Below, one piece after another: positions 15,927 through 22,999 of a stretch of DNA of 31,791 nucleotides (position 1 is the first letter of the stretch; each line of letters opens with the position of its first letter). The notes below the pieces were generated by a model that searched no databases, was not told where the DNA came from, and saw only the letters and a program-made list of their open reading frames with translations. The stretch is from Betaproteobacteria bacterium (lineage in GTDB: Bacteria > Pseudomonadota > Gammaproteobacteria > Burkholderiales > SG8-39), in the NCBI GenBank assembly GCA_005884335.1, contig VBCJ01000292.1, positions 1 to 31,791 of the forward strand. The letters are read 5' to 3'. The position numbers and the translations under genes are program-made.

Positions 15927-16005
15927 AAAACCGGGGACAGACCACGTTTTTCCAAACGTCGTTCGCCTGTTTGGCCCGGCCGGGAAAAACATGGTCTGTC
16001 CCCTA
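15927..16005 (-). repeat. Palindromic element, copy A (GGGGACAGACC family)
   Basis: Inverted arms of 21 nt lie at 15933-15953 and 15983-16003, beginning GGGGACAGACCACG and matching each other at 20 of 21 positions. They are separated by 29 nt. In the direction of transcription the element starts at the TAG stop of the E1-beta gene (the G is the first base of the arm) and ends in CCCCGGTTTT directly before the Shine-Dalgarno of the lipoyl gene. The transcript would form a strong stem-loop. It is the same family as copies B and C. It is probably a REP/MITE-like dispersed repeat, which is inference. Confidence 0.85.
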
Positions 16006-16995
16006 CGCCGCGCGGCGCGAATCCAGGCCGCGCCGGACTTCGGCGACGATGCGCGCGACCGTGGGCACGACCGCGTCCTCGAGCTGGTCGGCGGCGGGCA
16101 GCGGCACGTGCGGCGTGGTGATCCGCACGATGGGTCCCTTGAGCGCGCCGAAAATTTCCTCCTGGATGACCGAGGCGATTTCCGCGCCCCAGCCGCACAG
16201 CCGCGGATTCTCCTCGACCGTGAACACGCGTCCGGTGCGCGCCGATTCTGCGAGCAGCGTTTGCGCGTCGAGCGGCACGAGCGAGCGCACATCGATCACG
16301 GTCGCGGAAATTCCGTGCTCCGCGGCAAGCGCCTCCGCCGCCTTGAGCGCCCTTGGAACCATGGCGGCGAGCGCGATGAGGGTCGCATCGGCGCCCGTGC
16401 GCAGCACCTTGGCTTTTCCGAGCAGCTCGACATGCTCGCCCTCGGGCACTTCGCCCTTGTTTGCGAGGAGGCTCTTGTGCTCGAAGAACACGACCGGATC
16501 GGGATCGCGTATTGCGGCGGCGAGCAGCCCCTTTGCGTCGGCCGGCGTGGAAGGCGCCACGACTTTCAGTCCCGGCACCGCCATCGCCCAGTTCTCGACG
16601 CTCTGGGAGTGCTGCGCGCCAAAGCGCGAGCCCGCTCCGTTCGCCGTGCGGATCACGAGCGGAATCGTGATCTGCCCGTCGCTCATGTAGCGCGTCTTGG
16701 CGATTTCGTTCGCGACATAATCCCAGCAGCAGGCGAGAAAGTCCGAGAACATGATCTCGGCGACAGGCCTGAGGCCCGTCATCGCCGCGCCCATCGCCGC
16801 GCCGAGGATGGCGAGCTCCGAAATCGGCGTGTCCTTTACCCGCCGCGGCCCGAACTCCTCCAACAGTCCGACCGTGGTCTTGAACACGCCGCCGGCGGCG
16901 GCGGTGTCTTCGCCGAAGAGCACGACGCGCTCGTCGCGCCTCATTTCCTGCGCGATCCCTGCGGCGACCGCGTCCCGGTAGCTCAGTTGCGCCAT
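16003..16995 (-). CDS. 2-oxoacid/acetoin dehydrogenase-type E1 component, beta subunit
   Basis: Transketolase-like beta subunit of a thiamin-diphosphate E1 enzyme, 330 aa. The sequence begins MAQLSYRDAVAAGIAQEM. It shows LFGEDTAAAGGVFKTT, ISELAILGAAMG (Glu60, the TPP-activating Glu), AEIMFSDFL, and GAQHSQSVENW with the active-site His129. A transketolase C-terminal domain follows from about residue 195 (TVIDVRSLVPLD, VEENPRLCGWG). ATG 16995 overlaps the E1-alpha stop by 13 nt and has GGAGG upstream; the long open frame beyond it is antisense-free coding of E1-alpha. The stop codon TAG is shared with palindromic copy A. With E1-alpha it should form an alpha2beta2 heterotetramer. The substrate is probably a 2-oxoacid or acetoin-like ketone. 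Confidence 0.93.
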   Translation of the reverse strand: MAQLSYRDAVAAGIAQEMRRDERVVLFGEDTAAAGGVFKTTVGLLEEFGPRRVKDTPISELAILGAAMGAAMTGLRPVAEIMFSDFLACCWDYVANEIAKTRYMSDGQITIPLVIRTANGAGSRFGAQHSQSVENWAMAVPGLKVVAPSTPADAKGLLAAAIRDPDPVVFFEHKSLLANKGEVPEGEHVELLGKAKVLRTGADATLIALAAMVPRALKAAEALAAEHGISATVIDVRSLVPLDAQTLLAESARTGRVFTVEENPRLCGWGAEIASVIQEEIFGALKGPIVRITTPHVPLPAADQLEDAVVPTVARIVAEVRRGLDSRRAA

Positions 16996-18005
16996 GCGTT
17001 GCCTCCGTCGGCCCATACGTCGGTCATCGCCGACTCGACCGCAGGCGTGGGCGAGGCCTTCGCGGCTTCGGTCGCCCGATCGAGCTTCGCCATCGCCTCG
17101 GACTCGATTTGCGCGAGCTTCGCTTCCGGGATGCCCATGGCCAGCAGCCGGGTGCGATAGAGCGTCACCGGATCGCGCTTGAGCCACTCCTCGAGTTCCT
17201 CTTTCGGGCGGTATTTCGCCGGGTCGGCGCGCGAATGCCCGCTGTGGCGGTAGGTGAGACATTCGATGAGCGAAGGCCCGCCGCCCGAGCGCGCCTTGAC
17301 GAACGCGTCGCGCGCGGCACTGTATACGACATCGGCGTCGTTGCCGTCGATCACCTGCCGCTCCAGGCCGTAGCTTGCGGCGCGGTCGGCGGCGGGGTGC
17401 TTGACCGCGGTGACGCTCGAGATCGGCGTGTACTCCATGTACATGTTGTTTTCACAGACGAAGAGGACCGGCAGCTTCCACACCGCCGCGAGATTGAGCG
17501 CCTCGTGGAAAGCGCCGATGTTGGTGGCGCCGTCGCCGAAGAACGCGCAGGCAACCTGCTTCGTCCCGCGGTATTGCGCCGACCAGGCGGCGCCTGCTGC
17601 GATCGGCAGGTGCGCGCCGACGATGGCGTACGAGCCCATCACGCCGTGCTCCACGCTCGTCAGGTGCATCGAGCCGCCTTTGCCTTTCATGAGCCCGCAC
17701 TGCCGGCCCATCAGTTCGCCCAGCACCGAGAGCATCGGGACGCCGCGCGCGAGCGTGTGGTGATGGCCGCGATAGGTGCAGAAGCTATAGTCGTCCTTGT
17801 TCATCGCCGCGGCGAATCCAGCCGCGACCGCCTCCTGGCCGAGCGCGAGGTGGCTCGTGCCCTTCACCAGGTTCTGCAGGAACAGGTCGTAGGCGCGCTT
17901 TTCGCAATAGCGGATTTCGACTTGCAGCTGGTACAGCCTCAACCGCGTGGCTTCCGGTGTCGCCTCGCCTCGTTGCGCGGGATGGGCCTTTTGAGTAACG
18001 CTCAT
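16983..18005 (-). CDS. 2-oxoacid/acetoin dehydrogenase-type E1 component, alpha subunit
   Basis: Alpha subunit of the TPP-dependent E1. From ATG 18005 it is 340 aa. The TPP-binding motif runs from GDGATNIGAFHEAL to CENN (157-187). Also seen are TYRGHHHTLARG, KGKGGSMHL, the phosphorylation-loop-like YRHSGHSRADP, and a C-terminal helical tail. An upstream in-frame ATG at 18023 (346 aa) sits at the border of repeat B without a ribosome site. GGAGG lies about 11 nt before the 18005 ATG, so the shorter start is preferred. Length and motifs resemble acetoin-dehydrogenase AcoA and pyruvate/branched-chain E1-alpha; which one cannot be decided from sequence alone. There are no E2 or E3 genes nearby, only the solo lipoyl protein. 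Confidence 0.92.
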   Translation of the reverse strand: MSVTQKAHPAQRGEATPEATRLRLYQLQVEIRYCEKRAYDLFLQNLVKGTSHLALGQEAVAAGFAAAMNKDDYSFCTYRGHHHTLARGVPMLSVLGELMGRQCGLMKGKGGSMHLTSVEHGVMGSYAIVGAHLPIAAGAAWSAQYRGTKQVACAFFGDGATNIGAFHEALNLAAVWKLPVLFVCENNMYMEYTPISSVTAVKHPAADRAASYGLERQVIDGNDADVVYSAARDAFVKARSGGGPSLIECLTYRHSGHSRADPAKYRPKEELEEWLKRDPVTLYRTRLLAMGIPEAKLAQIESEAMAKLDRATEAAKASPTPAVESAMTDVWADGGNAWRN

Positions 18006-18024
18006 CTTCGGAATTGCCTCCATG

Positions 18025-18104
18025 AAAACCGGGGACAGACCACGTTTTTCCTGAACTGATTTGTCTGTTTCATTGGCGTAGGAAAAAACGTGGTCTGTCC
18101 CCTA
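18025..18104 (-). repeat. Palindromic element, copy B (GGGGACAGACC family)
   Basis: Arms lie at 18031-18051 (21 nt) and 18081-18102 (22 nt, one extra A) and are otherwise identical inverted copies, both beginning GGGGACAGACCACG. The central 29 nt are unlike copy A. As in copy A, the TAG stop of the upstream gene (M24 protein, 18104-18102) merges into the element. The far end is CCCCGGTTTT, followed closely by the GGAGG of the next gene (E1-alpha). Orientation relative to transcription is the same as copy A. Confidence 0.85.
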
Positions 18105-19409
18105 ATAGGGGTTTGCGATCGGCAGCTCTTCAGCGGGATAGAGGGAGATGATCTTCGCGCCCTCGGGCGTGAGGATCACCTCCTCCTCGATGCGCGCGGC
18201 CGAGATACCGTCGGTCGCGGGGCAGTAGGTCTCCACGGCGAACACCATGCCTGCTTTCAGCTCGATCGGCTCCTTGAACGAAGTGAGCCGCGAGATCAGC
18301 GGCCGCTCGTGCAGGCCGAGCCCCAGCCCGTGGCAGAAGTTCAGGCCGAACGCTTCCATCTCGCTCGCAAACCCGATTTCCTTCGCCTCCGGGAAGGCGC
18401 GGGCGATCTTGTCGCTCGACATTCCGGGCTTCAAGAGCTCGATCGCCTTGTCTATCCACTCGCGCGCTTTTCTGTACGCGGTGCGCTGCGGCGCAGTCGC
18501 GCGCCCGACGTTGAAGGTGCGGTAATAGCAGGTGCGGTAGCCCATGAACGACTGGATGACATCGAAGAAGGCCTGGTCGCCCGGGCGGATGAGCCGGTCG
18601 GTGAAGTTGTGCGGATGCGGCGAGCAGCGCTCGCCCGAAATCGAGTTGATCGCCTCGACGCAGTCCGAGCCCATCTCGTAGAGCCTCGCGGTCGCGAGCG
18701 CCACGATCTGCGATTCTTTCACGCCGGGCTTGAGCGCCTCGGCGATGTCCTGGTAGACGCCGTCTACCATCGCGGAGGCCATGTTGAGGAGCGTCAGCTC
18801 GTCGATGTTCTTCACCTCGCGCGCCTGGAGCATCACCTGCTGTCCATCGCGGATTTCGATCCCGAGTTTCTGCAATTCGAAGAGCATCGGCGGCTCGACC
18901 ACGTCCAGGCCGAGCGGCATGTCGCCCACGCCTTCGGCGTCGAGGATCGCCTTGATCTCCTTCGCCGCGTCGCGGAACAGCGTGACGTCGCTACCGACCG
19001 CCCCGCGCAGCCCAAGCAGGCCGGCTTTGCAGTGATCGACGTGCAGCCACGGCGCGTAGAGCCGGTGGTGCTTGGCCGCGCTGCCGAAATCCCAGATGTA
19101 CGGGTCGCCCGTGCCCGTAAGCAGCGAGTAGCGCGTGAGCTTGTCGCGCGCCCATTCGCCGATCACGGTGCTGGTGGTGTAGCGGATGTTGTGCTGGTCG
19201 AACGAAAGCAGTGCGCCGAGGCCCGAAGCCGCGAGCGCGGCGCGTACGCGCGCGAGGCGGTAGTCGTGCAGCCGCCTGAAGTTGATGCGCTCCTCGAAAT
19301 CGACCTGCGTGTGACCCGGCGCGTGCAGCGGCCGCTTCCAGTCGTGGTGCGGATCGATGTCGTCCGGCCGGATGATTTTCGGCTCCGCGGTTTTTTTCGG
19401 CTTGGCCAT
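18102..19409 (-). CDS. M24 (creatinase/Xaa-Pro aminopeptidase-like) family protein with altered metal site
   Basis: Two-domain pita-bread protein of 435 aa. An N-terminal creatinase-type domain (about 45-195, with LLSFDQHNIRYTT) is followed by an M24 catalytic domain (about 205-430). Of the five metal ligands expected, Asp283 (FFDVIQ), His360 (NFCHGLGLGLHERP), Glu393 (VFAVETY) and Glu408 (RIEEE) can be placed. The second Asp of the usual GY-x-x-D-x-x-R motif is Cys294 (GYRTCYYRT). Creatinase, which is metal-free, and the DMSP lyase DddP are relatives with non-peptidase activity, so this may be a hydrolase or lyase acting on a small molecule. No signal peptide. It is 67 nt after a Bug receptor gene and before E1-alpha. 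Confidence 0.85.
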   Translation of the reverse strand: MAKPKKTAEPKIIRPDDIDPHHDWKRPLHAPGHTQVDFEERINFRRLHDYRLARVRAALAASGLGALLSFDQHNIRYTTSTVIGEWARDKLTRYSLLTGTGDPYIWDFGSAAKHHRLYAPWLHVDHCKAGLLGLRGAVGSDVTLFRDAAKEIKAILDAEGVGDMPLGLDVVEPPMLFELQKLGIEIRDGQQVMLQAREVKNIDELTLLNMASAMVDGVYQDIAEALKPGVKESQIVALATARLYEMGSDCVEAINSISGERCSPHPHNFTDRLIRPGDQAFFDVIQSFMGYRTCYYRTFNVGRATAPQRTAYRKAREWIDKAIELLKPGMSSDKIARAFPEAKEIGFASEMEAFGLNFCHGLGLGLHERPLISRLTSFKEPIELKAGMVFAVETYCPATDGISAARIEEEVILTPEGAKIISLYPAEELPIANPY

Positions 19410-19476
19410 CGACTTTTTCCCTGGACGACTTTTTACAGAACGCGAAGTATGCCACGCGGCCGCGAAGGGGTCCGCT

Positions 19477-20436
19477 CTAATTGGCTTTTATACCCGCCGT
19501 CTTGATCAGTCTGGCGTTCGACTCGAACTCCTGCTTGATCATCGCCTCGAAATCGGGCAGCGACATACTCAGCGGATCCACGCCCAGCTTGAGAAACCTT
19601 TCGCGCACCTCGGGTGAGTTCACTGCGGCATTGAATTCCTTGTTCAGGCGCAGGACGATGTCGCGCGGCGTTCTTGCCGCGACCAGGGCGCCGATCCAGA
19701 AGTTATAGTCGGAGTTCGGATACCCTGCCTCGACAGTGGTGGGCACGTCGGGAAACAGCGCGCTCCTCTTGGGCGAACCCATTGCAAGGGCGCGCAGCTT
19801 GCCTTCCTTGACTTGCGGCCCCACCTGGAACGGAAGGGCGAAGTAGAAATCGGCTCGTCCGGTGAGCACTTCGGTGAGCGCGTCCGGCGCGCCTTTCATG
19901 GGTACCTGAAGCACTTCGATTCCCGCGGAGATGCGAAAGCGCTCGAGGTTCATGTGCGTGGAGCTGCCGATTCCGGCGGTCGTGGCGACGAGCGCCCCGG
20001 GCTTCGCCTTGGCCGCGGCGACCAGGTCCGCGACGGTCTTGTAGTCCTTGGCCGTCGAGACGACCAGCACCGTCGGAACCGTGCCTATGGTCGCCACCGG
20101 CGCAAGATCCCTCGGGTCGAGCGGTCCCGGGGAAAGGAGCGGCGCTACCGTGAACGCGGAGGTGTAGATACTGATCACATGTCCGTCCGGATCGGCCTTG
20201 GCGACATATGCAGCGCCGATCAGCCCGCCCACGCCGAGCTTGTTCTCGACGATCACCGCCTGGCCGAGGCTCGCCTGCAGCTTTTCGGCGACGATGCGCG
20301 CCGTCGTGTCCGAGGCGCTTCCCGGCGTAACGCCGGACACGAGGTGTATGGTCTTGCTGGGAAAAGTCTGAGCGGCGGCGATGCCCGAGAGGAGCATTGC
20401 CGCCGCGAGCAAGGTCCACCGGTTGCGTTTTGACAT
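19477..20436 (-). CDS. Bug/TctC-family periplasmic substrate-binding protein (second of three)
   Basis: Bug-family receptor, 319 aa from ATG 20436. The signal peptide MSKRNRWTLLAAAMLLSGIA is followed by AAQTFPSKTIHLVSG. Hallmarks are TPGSASDTTAR (Asp43), ENKLGVGGLIGAAYVAKADPDG, AGIGSSTHMNLERF, VPMKGAPDAL and FPDVPTTVEAG. A second ATG at 20442 lies 3 nt from GAGGAG, too close; the 20436 ATG is 9 nt away and is preferred. It lies 25 nt after the alpha/beta hydrolase gene. Sequence similarity to the other two receptors is clear in motifs but low overall, so the three are not a recent tandem duplication. Ligand unknown. Confidence 0.92.
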   Translation of the reverse strand: MSKRNRWTLLAAAMLLSGIAAAQTFPSKTIHLVSGVTPGSASDTTARIVAEKLQASLGQAVIVENKLGVGGLIGAAYVAKADPDGHVISIYTSAFTVAPLLSPGPLDPRDLAPVATIGTVPTVLVVSTAKDYKTVADLVAAAKAKPGALVATTAGIGSSTHMNLERFRISAGIEVLQVPMKGAPDALTEVLTGRADFYFALPFQVGPQVKEGKLRALAMGSPKRSALFPDVPTTVEAGYPNSDYNFWIGALVAARTPRDIVLRLNKEFNAAVNSPEVRERFLKLGVDPLSMSLPDFEAMIKQEFESNARLIKTAGIKAN

Positions 20437-20461
20437 GGTCATTCTCTCCTCTGTTCGGCCG

Positions 20462-21562
20462 TCAGATCCTGGGCAGCCCGAGCTGCCCGGCAAGCCAGTC
20501 GGCTGTCCGGCTTCGATAGCGATAGGGGCGATTGTTGGCATTGTGCCCGCCGTTCTCGACGATGAGCAACTCTACCGGACCGGAGACGCTCTTCGCCAGC
20601 CGCTCCGCGTGCGAAGCCGGCACGAGCCGGTCCTGGCGCCCGGTCACTATGAAGATCGGACAGGCGATTTTCGCCGCCGCCTCGTTCATCGACAAGGTCG
20701 CGGCGTGGCGCAGCGCGTCGGCCTCGGTCGCACAGTGGCTGCGCACGCGGAACGCCTCGCGCGTCAGCGCCGGCAGCGCGCCCCAGATTTCCTTCCATTC
20801 GAACGGCCCGGAGAGCGCGATGCAGGCCCGGATGCGCCTCTCGTAGGCGGTCGCGCGCGGCGCGTAGTAGCCGCCGAGGCTCACGCCCCACATGGCGATC
20901 TTCGCCGCGTCGAGATCGGCGCGCTTTTCGATCCAGTCGCACACCGCGTGCGCGGCGCGCTCGTAGTCGCCGCAGATCGGGATCTCGTACTCCGCCTCGC
21001 CCTGCCCGGGCCCGTCGATCGCTAGGATCGCGATGCCGCGGGCGAGGAAAGGCTCCGCGTAGGCGTGCAGCTCCTCCTTGGTGGAATCCAGGCCCGGCGC
21101 CATGATGAGCACGGGCGACCGGGTGAAACGTTGAAGCGGATGCCGCAGGATTCCGTAGAGGGTCTTGCCCTCGAACGGTATTGCGACGCGCTCGCCCGTC
21201 GGGCGCATGAGCGGAAGCGCGTCCTTGTAGCATTCGACCGACTGCAGGTGCGCGTCGCGCATCTGCTTCTTGTCGTGCACGAAGACGAACTTCGCGAAGT
21301 GGTAGTACATCGCCGCGCGCACCAGGTGCTCGCCGGCCGTGAGCTTGTAGCCTTGGGCGAGCGCCTCGCGCCCGAGCGCCTTGTGGACCTTGGCGCGCTC
21401 GCACCAGGCGCGGCACCAGTCCTCCCAGCGCTCGATCCCGGCGGTGACCTCCTCGAAATCGGCGAGCAGCACGCCGTTCGACACGAACCGCGGCGCCCAG
21501 TGCAAGATCGCCGTCGCGACGCGCGGGTCGGAGGATTTGGTTTTCGTTTCGACTTCGGACAT
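20462..21562 (-). CDS. Alpha/beta hydrolase, 2,6-dihydroxypseudooxynicotine-hydrolase-like
   Basis: Hydrolase of 366 aa. A helical N-terminal cap region (about 1-120, with WEDWCRAWCERA and AGEHLVRAAMYYHFAKFVF) precedes a canonical alpha/beta-hydrolase domain. The catalytic triad is Ser228 in GVSLGGYY, Asp311 in GRQDRLVP and His340 in NGGHNANN. Glu255 in SGPFEWKE corresponds to an active-site Glu in the pseudooxynicotine hydrolase family. This domain layout matches C-C bond hydrolases acting on aromatic ketones and FrsA/DUF1100 esterases. No signal peptide. In this neighbourhood it may open or cleave a beta-dicarbonyl intermediate; that is inference. Confidence 0.87.
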   Translation of the reverse strand: MSEVETKTKSSDPRVATAILHWAPRFVSNGVLLADFEEVTAGIERWEDWCRAWCERAKVHKALGREALAQGYKLTAGEHLVRAAMYYHFAKFVFVHDKKQMRDAHLQSVECYKDALPLMRPTGERVAIPFEGKTLYGILRHPLQRFTRSPVLIMAPGLDSTKEELHAYAEPFLARGIAILAIDGPGQGEAEYEIPICGDYERAAHAVCDWIEKRADLDAAKIAMWGVSLGGYYAPRATAYERRIRACIALSGPFEWKEIWGALPALTREAFRVRSHCATEADALRHAATLSMNEAAAKIACPIFIVTGRQDRLVPASHAERLAKSVSGPVELLIVENGGHNANNRPYRYRSRTADWLAGQLGLPRI

Positions 21563-21614
21563 GAACGAGGCCTTCGGCTTAAGTGTCGATGCGGGCCGAG
21601 TGACGCTGCTTCGA

Positions 21615-22283
21615 CTACTCGAGAACAGACAAAGGCGGCTTGCCCCCGCCCGGGACGGGTGTGCGGTCTACATTCAGAATCATCGAGACGAGCACGTAAT
21701 AACCGTTGACGGCAATCAGGTCCACGACACCCTGTTCACCGAACCTGTCGACTGCGGCCTTGAAGGTGGCGTCGCTGACGGCGTGCCGGTTGTGCAGTTC
21801 GTGCGAGAAGTTGTAGATGATGGCTTCGTCCTCCTGCATGCCCGCGGGACGCCGGCCTTGCGCAAGGTCTTCCGCGACAGCCGGGTTCAAGCCCGCCTTC
21901 AGCGCGAGGCGGTGATGCGCATACCACTCGTACTGCGCGGTCCAGTGGCGCGCCGTCACCAGAATTGCGAGTTCATTCAGGCGCGCGGGCAGCGAGCTCC
22001 GAAATCGGATCTGCTCGCCCAACTGTCGAAGCCGCTCCGCAAGCGCCGGGCTGCGGAGGTACACATTGAACGGGCTGCCGATCGTGCCTGCGCCCGGTAC
22101 GACGGCCGCACTGCCCGTAGCCGCGACCGGGCCGGCCATGACGGCATCAGCATACGCCCGCTGCGCCGGTGTCATCTCGCTGAAGGGCGTGAGTTTGAAG
22201 CGGCGCAGGTCCTCCTGCGCACATGCGCTTCCCGCCAGCCAGCCTAGCCCGGAAAACAGCAACCCAACCGTCCAGATCTTCAT
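21615..22283 (-). CDS. Exported carboxymuconolactone decarboxylase-family protein without the CxxC pair
   Basis: A 222-aa protein with a clear signal peptide (MKIWTVGLLFSGLGWLAGSA, then CAQEDL), so probably periplasmic. A lipobox reading (GSAC) is weak. The CMD core is LNELAILVTARHWTAQYEWYAHH; the AhpD-type CxxC is absent, and the only Cys is in the signal peptide region. The C-terminal helices contain EAIIYNFSHELHNRH and AVDRFGEQGVVDLIAVNGYY. Catalysis, if any, would use His/Glu/Tyr as in true carboxymuconolactone decarboxylases rather than thiol chemistry. ATG 22283 has AAGGAGA upstream. Between pcaJ and the alpha/beta hydrolase gene. Confidence 0.85.
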   Translation of the reverse strand: MKIWTVGLLFSGLGWLAGSACAQEDLRRFKLTPFSEMTPAQRAYADAVMAGPVAATGSAAVVPGAGTIGSPFNVYLRSPALAERLRQLGEQIRFRSSLPARLNELAILVTARHWTAQYEWYAHHRLALKAGLNPAVAEDLAQGRRPAGMQEDEAIIYNFSHELHNRHAVSDATFKAAVDRFGEQGVVDLIAVNGYYVLVSMILNVDRTPVPGGGKPPLSVLE

Positions 22284-22339
22284 TCGGCGTTCTCCTTGGA
22301 GGTCCCTCGTCGGTCATCGATTCGTCCACCGCTGCGAAC

Positions 22340-22999
22340 TCAAGCCGCAGCCCGAGCGCCCGAGGGAAGTACAGGAATTCCGGTCAGGCGGTGTAATTCT
22401 TCGAACGTGAGTCCCGGCAGGAGCTGGCTCGCCACCAGGCCGCGCGGCGTGATGTCGATCACCGCGAGGTCGGTGTAGATGCGCTTCACCACGCCGATAC
22501 CGGTGAGCGGATAGGTGCAACGCTCGACGATCTTCGATTCGCCGGTCTTGGTAAGATGCTCCATCATCACCCAGACGTTTTTCGCACCGACCGCGAGGTC
22601 CATCGCTCCGCCCACGGCGGGGATCGCGTCGCCGCCGGTGGACCAATTGGCGAGGTCGCCGGAAACGGACACCTGGAACGCGCCGAGCACGGCGATGTCG
22701 AGGTGCCGCCCTCGCATCATCGCGAACGAATCGGTGTGGTGGAAATACGCGCCGCCGGTGAGCAAGGTGACGGGCTCTTTTCCCGCGTTGATCAGATCCA
22801 TGTCCTCCAGCCCCGCCGCAGGCGCCGGCCCCATGCCGAGAATGCCGTTTTCGCTGTGCAGGAAAATCTCGCGGTCCTTCGGCAGATGGTTTCCGACCAG
22901 CGTCGGCATGCCGATTCCCAGATTGACGTACGCGCCTTCGGGGATGTCCCGCGCGATGCGCGCCGCGATCTGCTCGCGCGTGAGCTTGGCGTAGCTCAC
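22340..22999 (-). CDS. pcaJ: 3-oxoadipate CoA-transferase subunit B
   Basis: Beta subunit of a class I CoA-transferase, 219 aa. The GTG start at 22999 overlaps the subunit A stop as GTGA. Glu50 in LHSENGILGMG is the catalytic Glu that forms the enzyme-CoA thioester. Other motifs are NLGIGMPTLVGNHLP, GGAYFHHTDSFAMMRG, and GAFQVSVSGDLANW. The frame remains open far upstream but that part is antisense-unrelated coding of other genes. PcaJ (3-oxoadipate) and ScoB (acetoacetate) are hard to separate by sequence; the partner's closeness to PcaI and the pcaF gene in the same run favour 3-oxoadipate. Confidence 0.87.
   Translation of the reverse strand: MSYAKLTREQIAARIARDIPEGAYVNLGIGMPTLVGNHLPKDREIFLHSENGILGMGPAPAAGLEDMDLINAGKEPVTLLTGGAYFHHTDSFAMMRGRHLDIAVLGAFQVSVSGDLANWSTGGDAIPAVGGAMDLAVGAKNVWVMMEHLTKTGESKIVERCTYPLTGIGVVKRIYTDLAVIDITPRGLVASQLLPGLTFEELHRLTGIPVLPSGARAAA

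Noticed and set aside
15954..15982. Possible small RNA or extra gene in the centre of repeat copy A
   Set aside because: The 29-nt centre differs completely from copy B and contains no promoter- or terminator-like sequence; only the arms are conserved.
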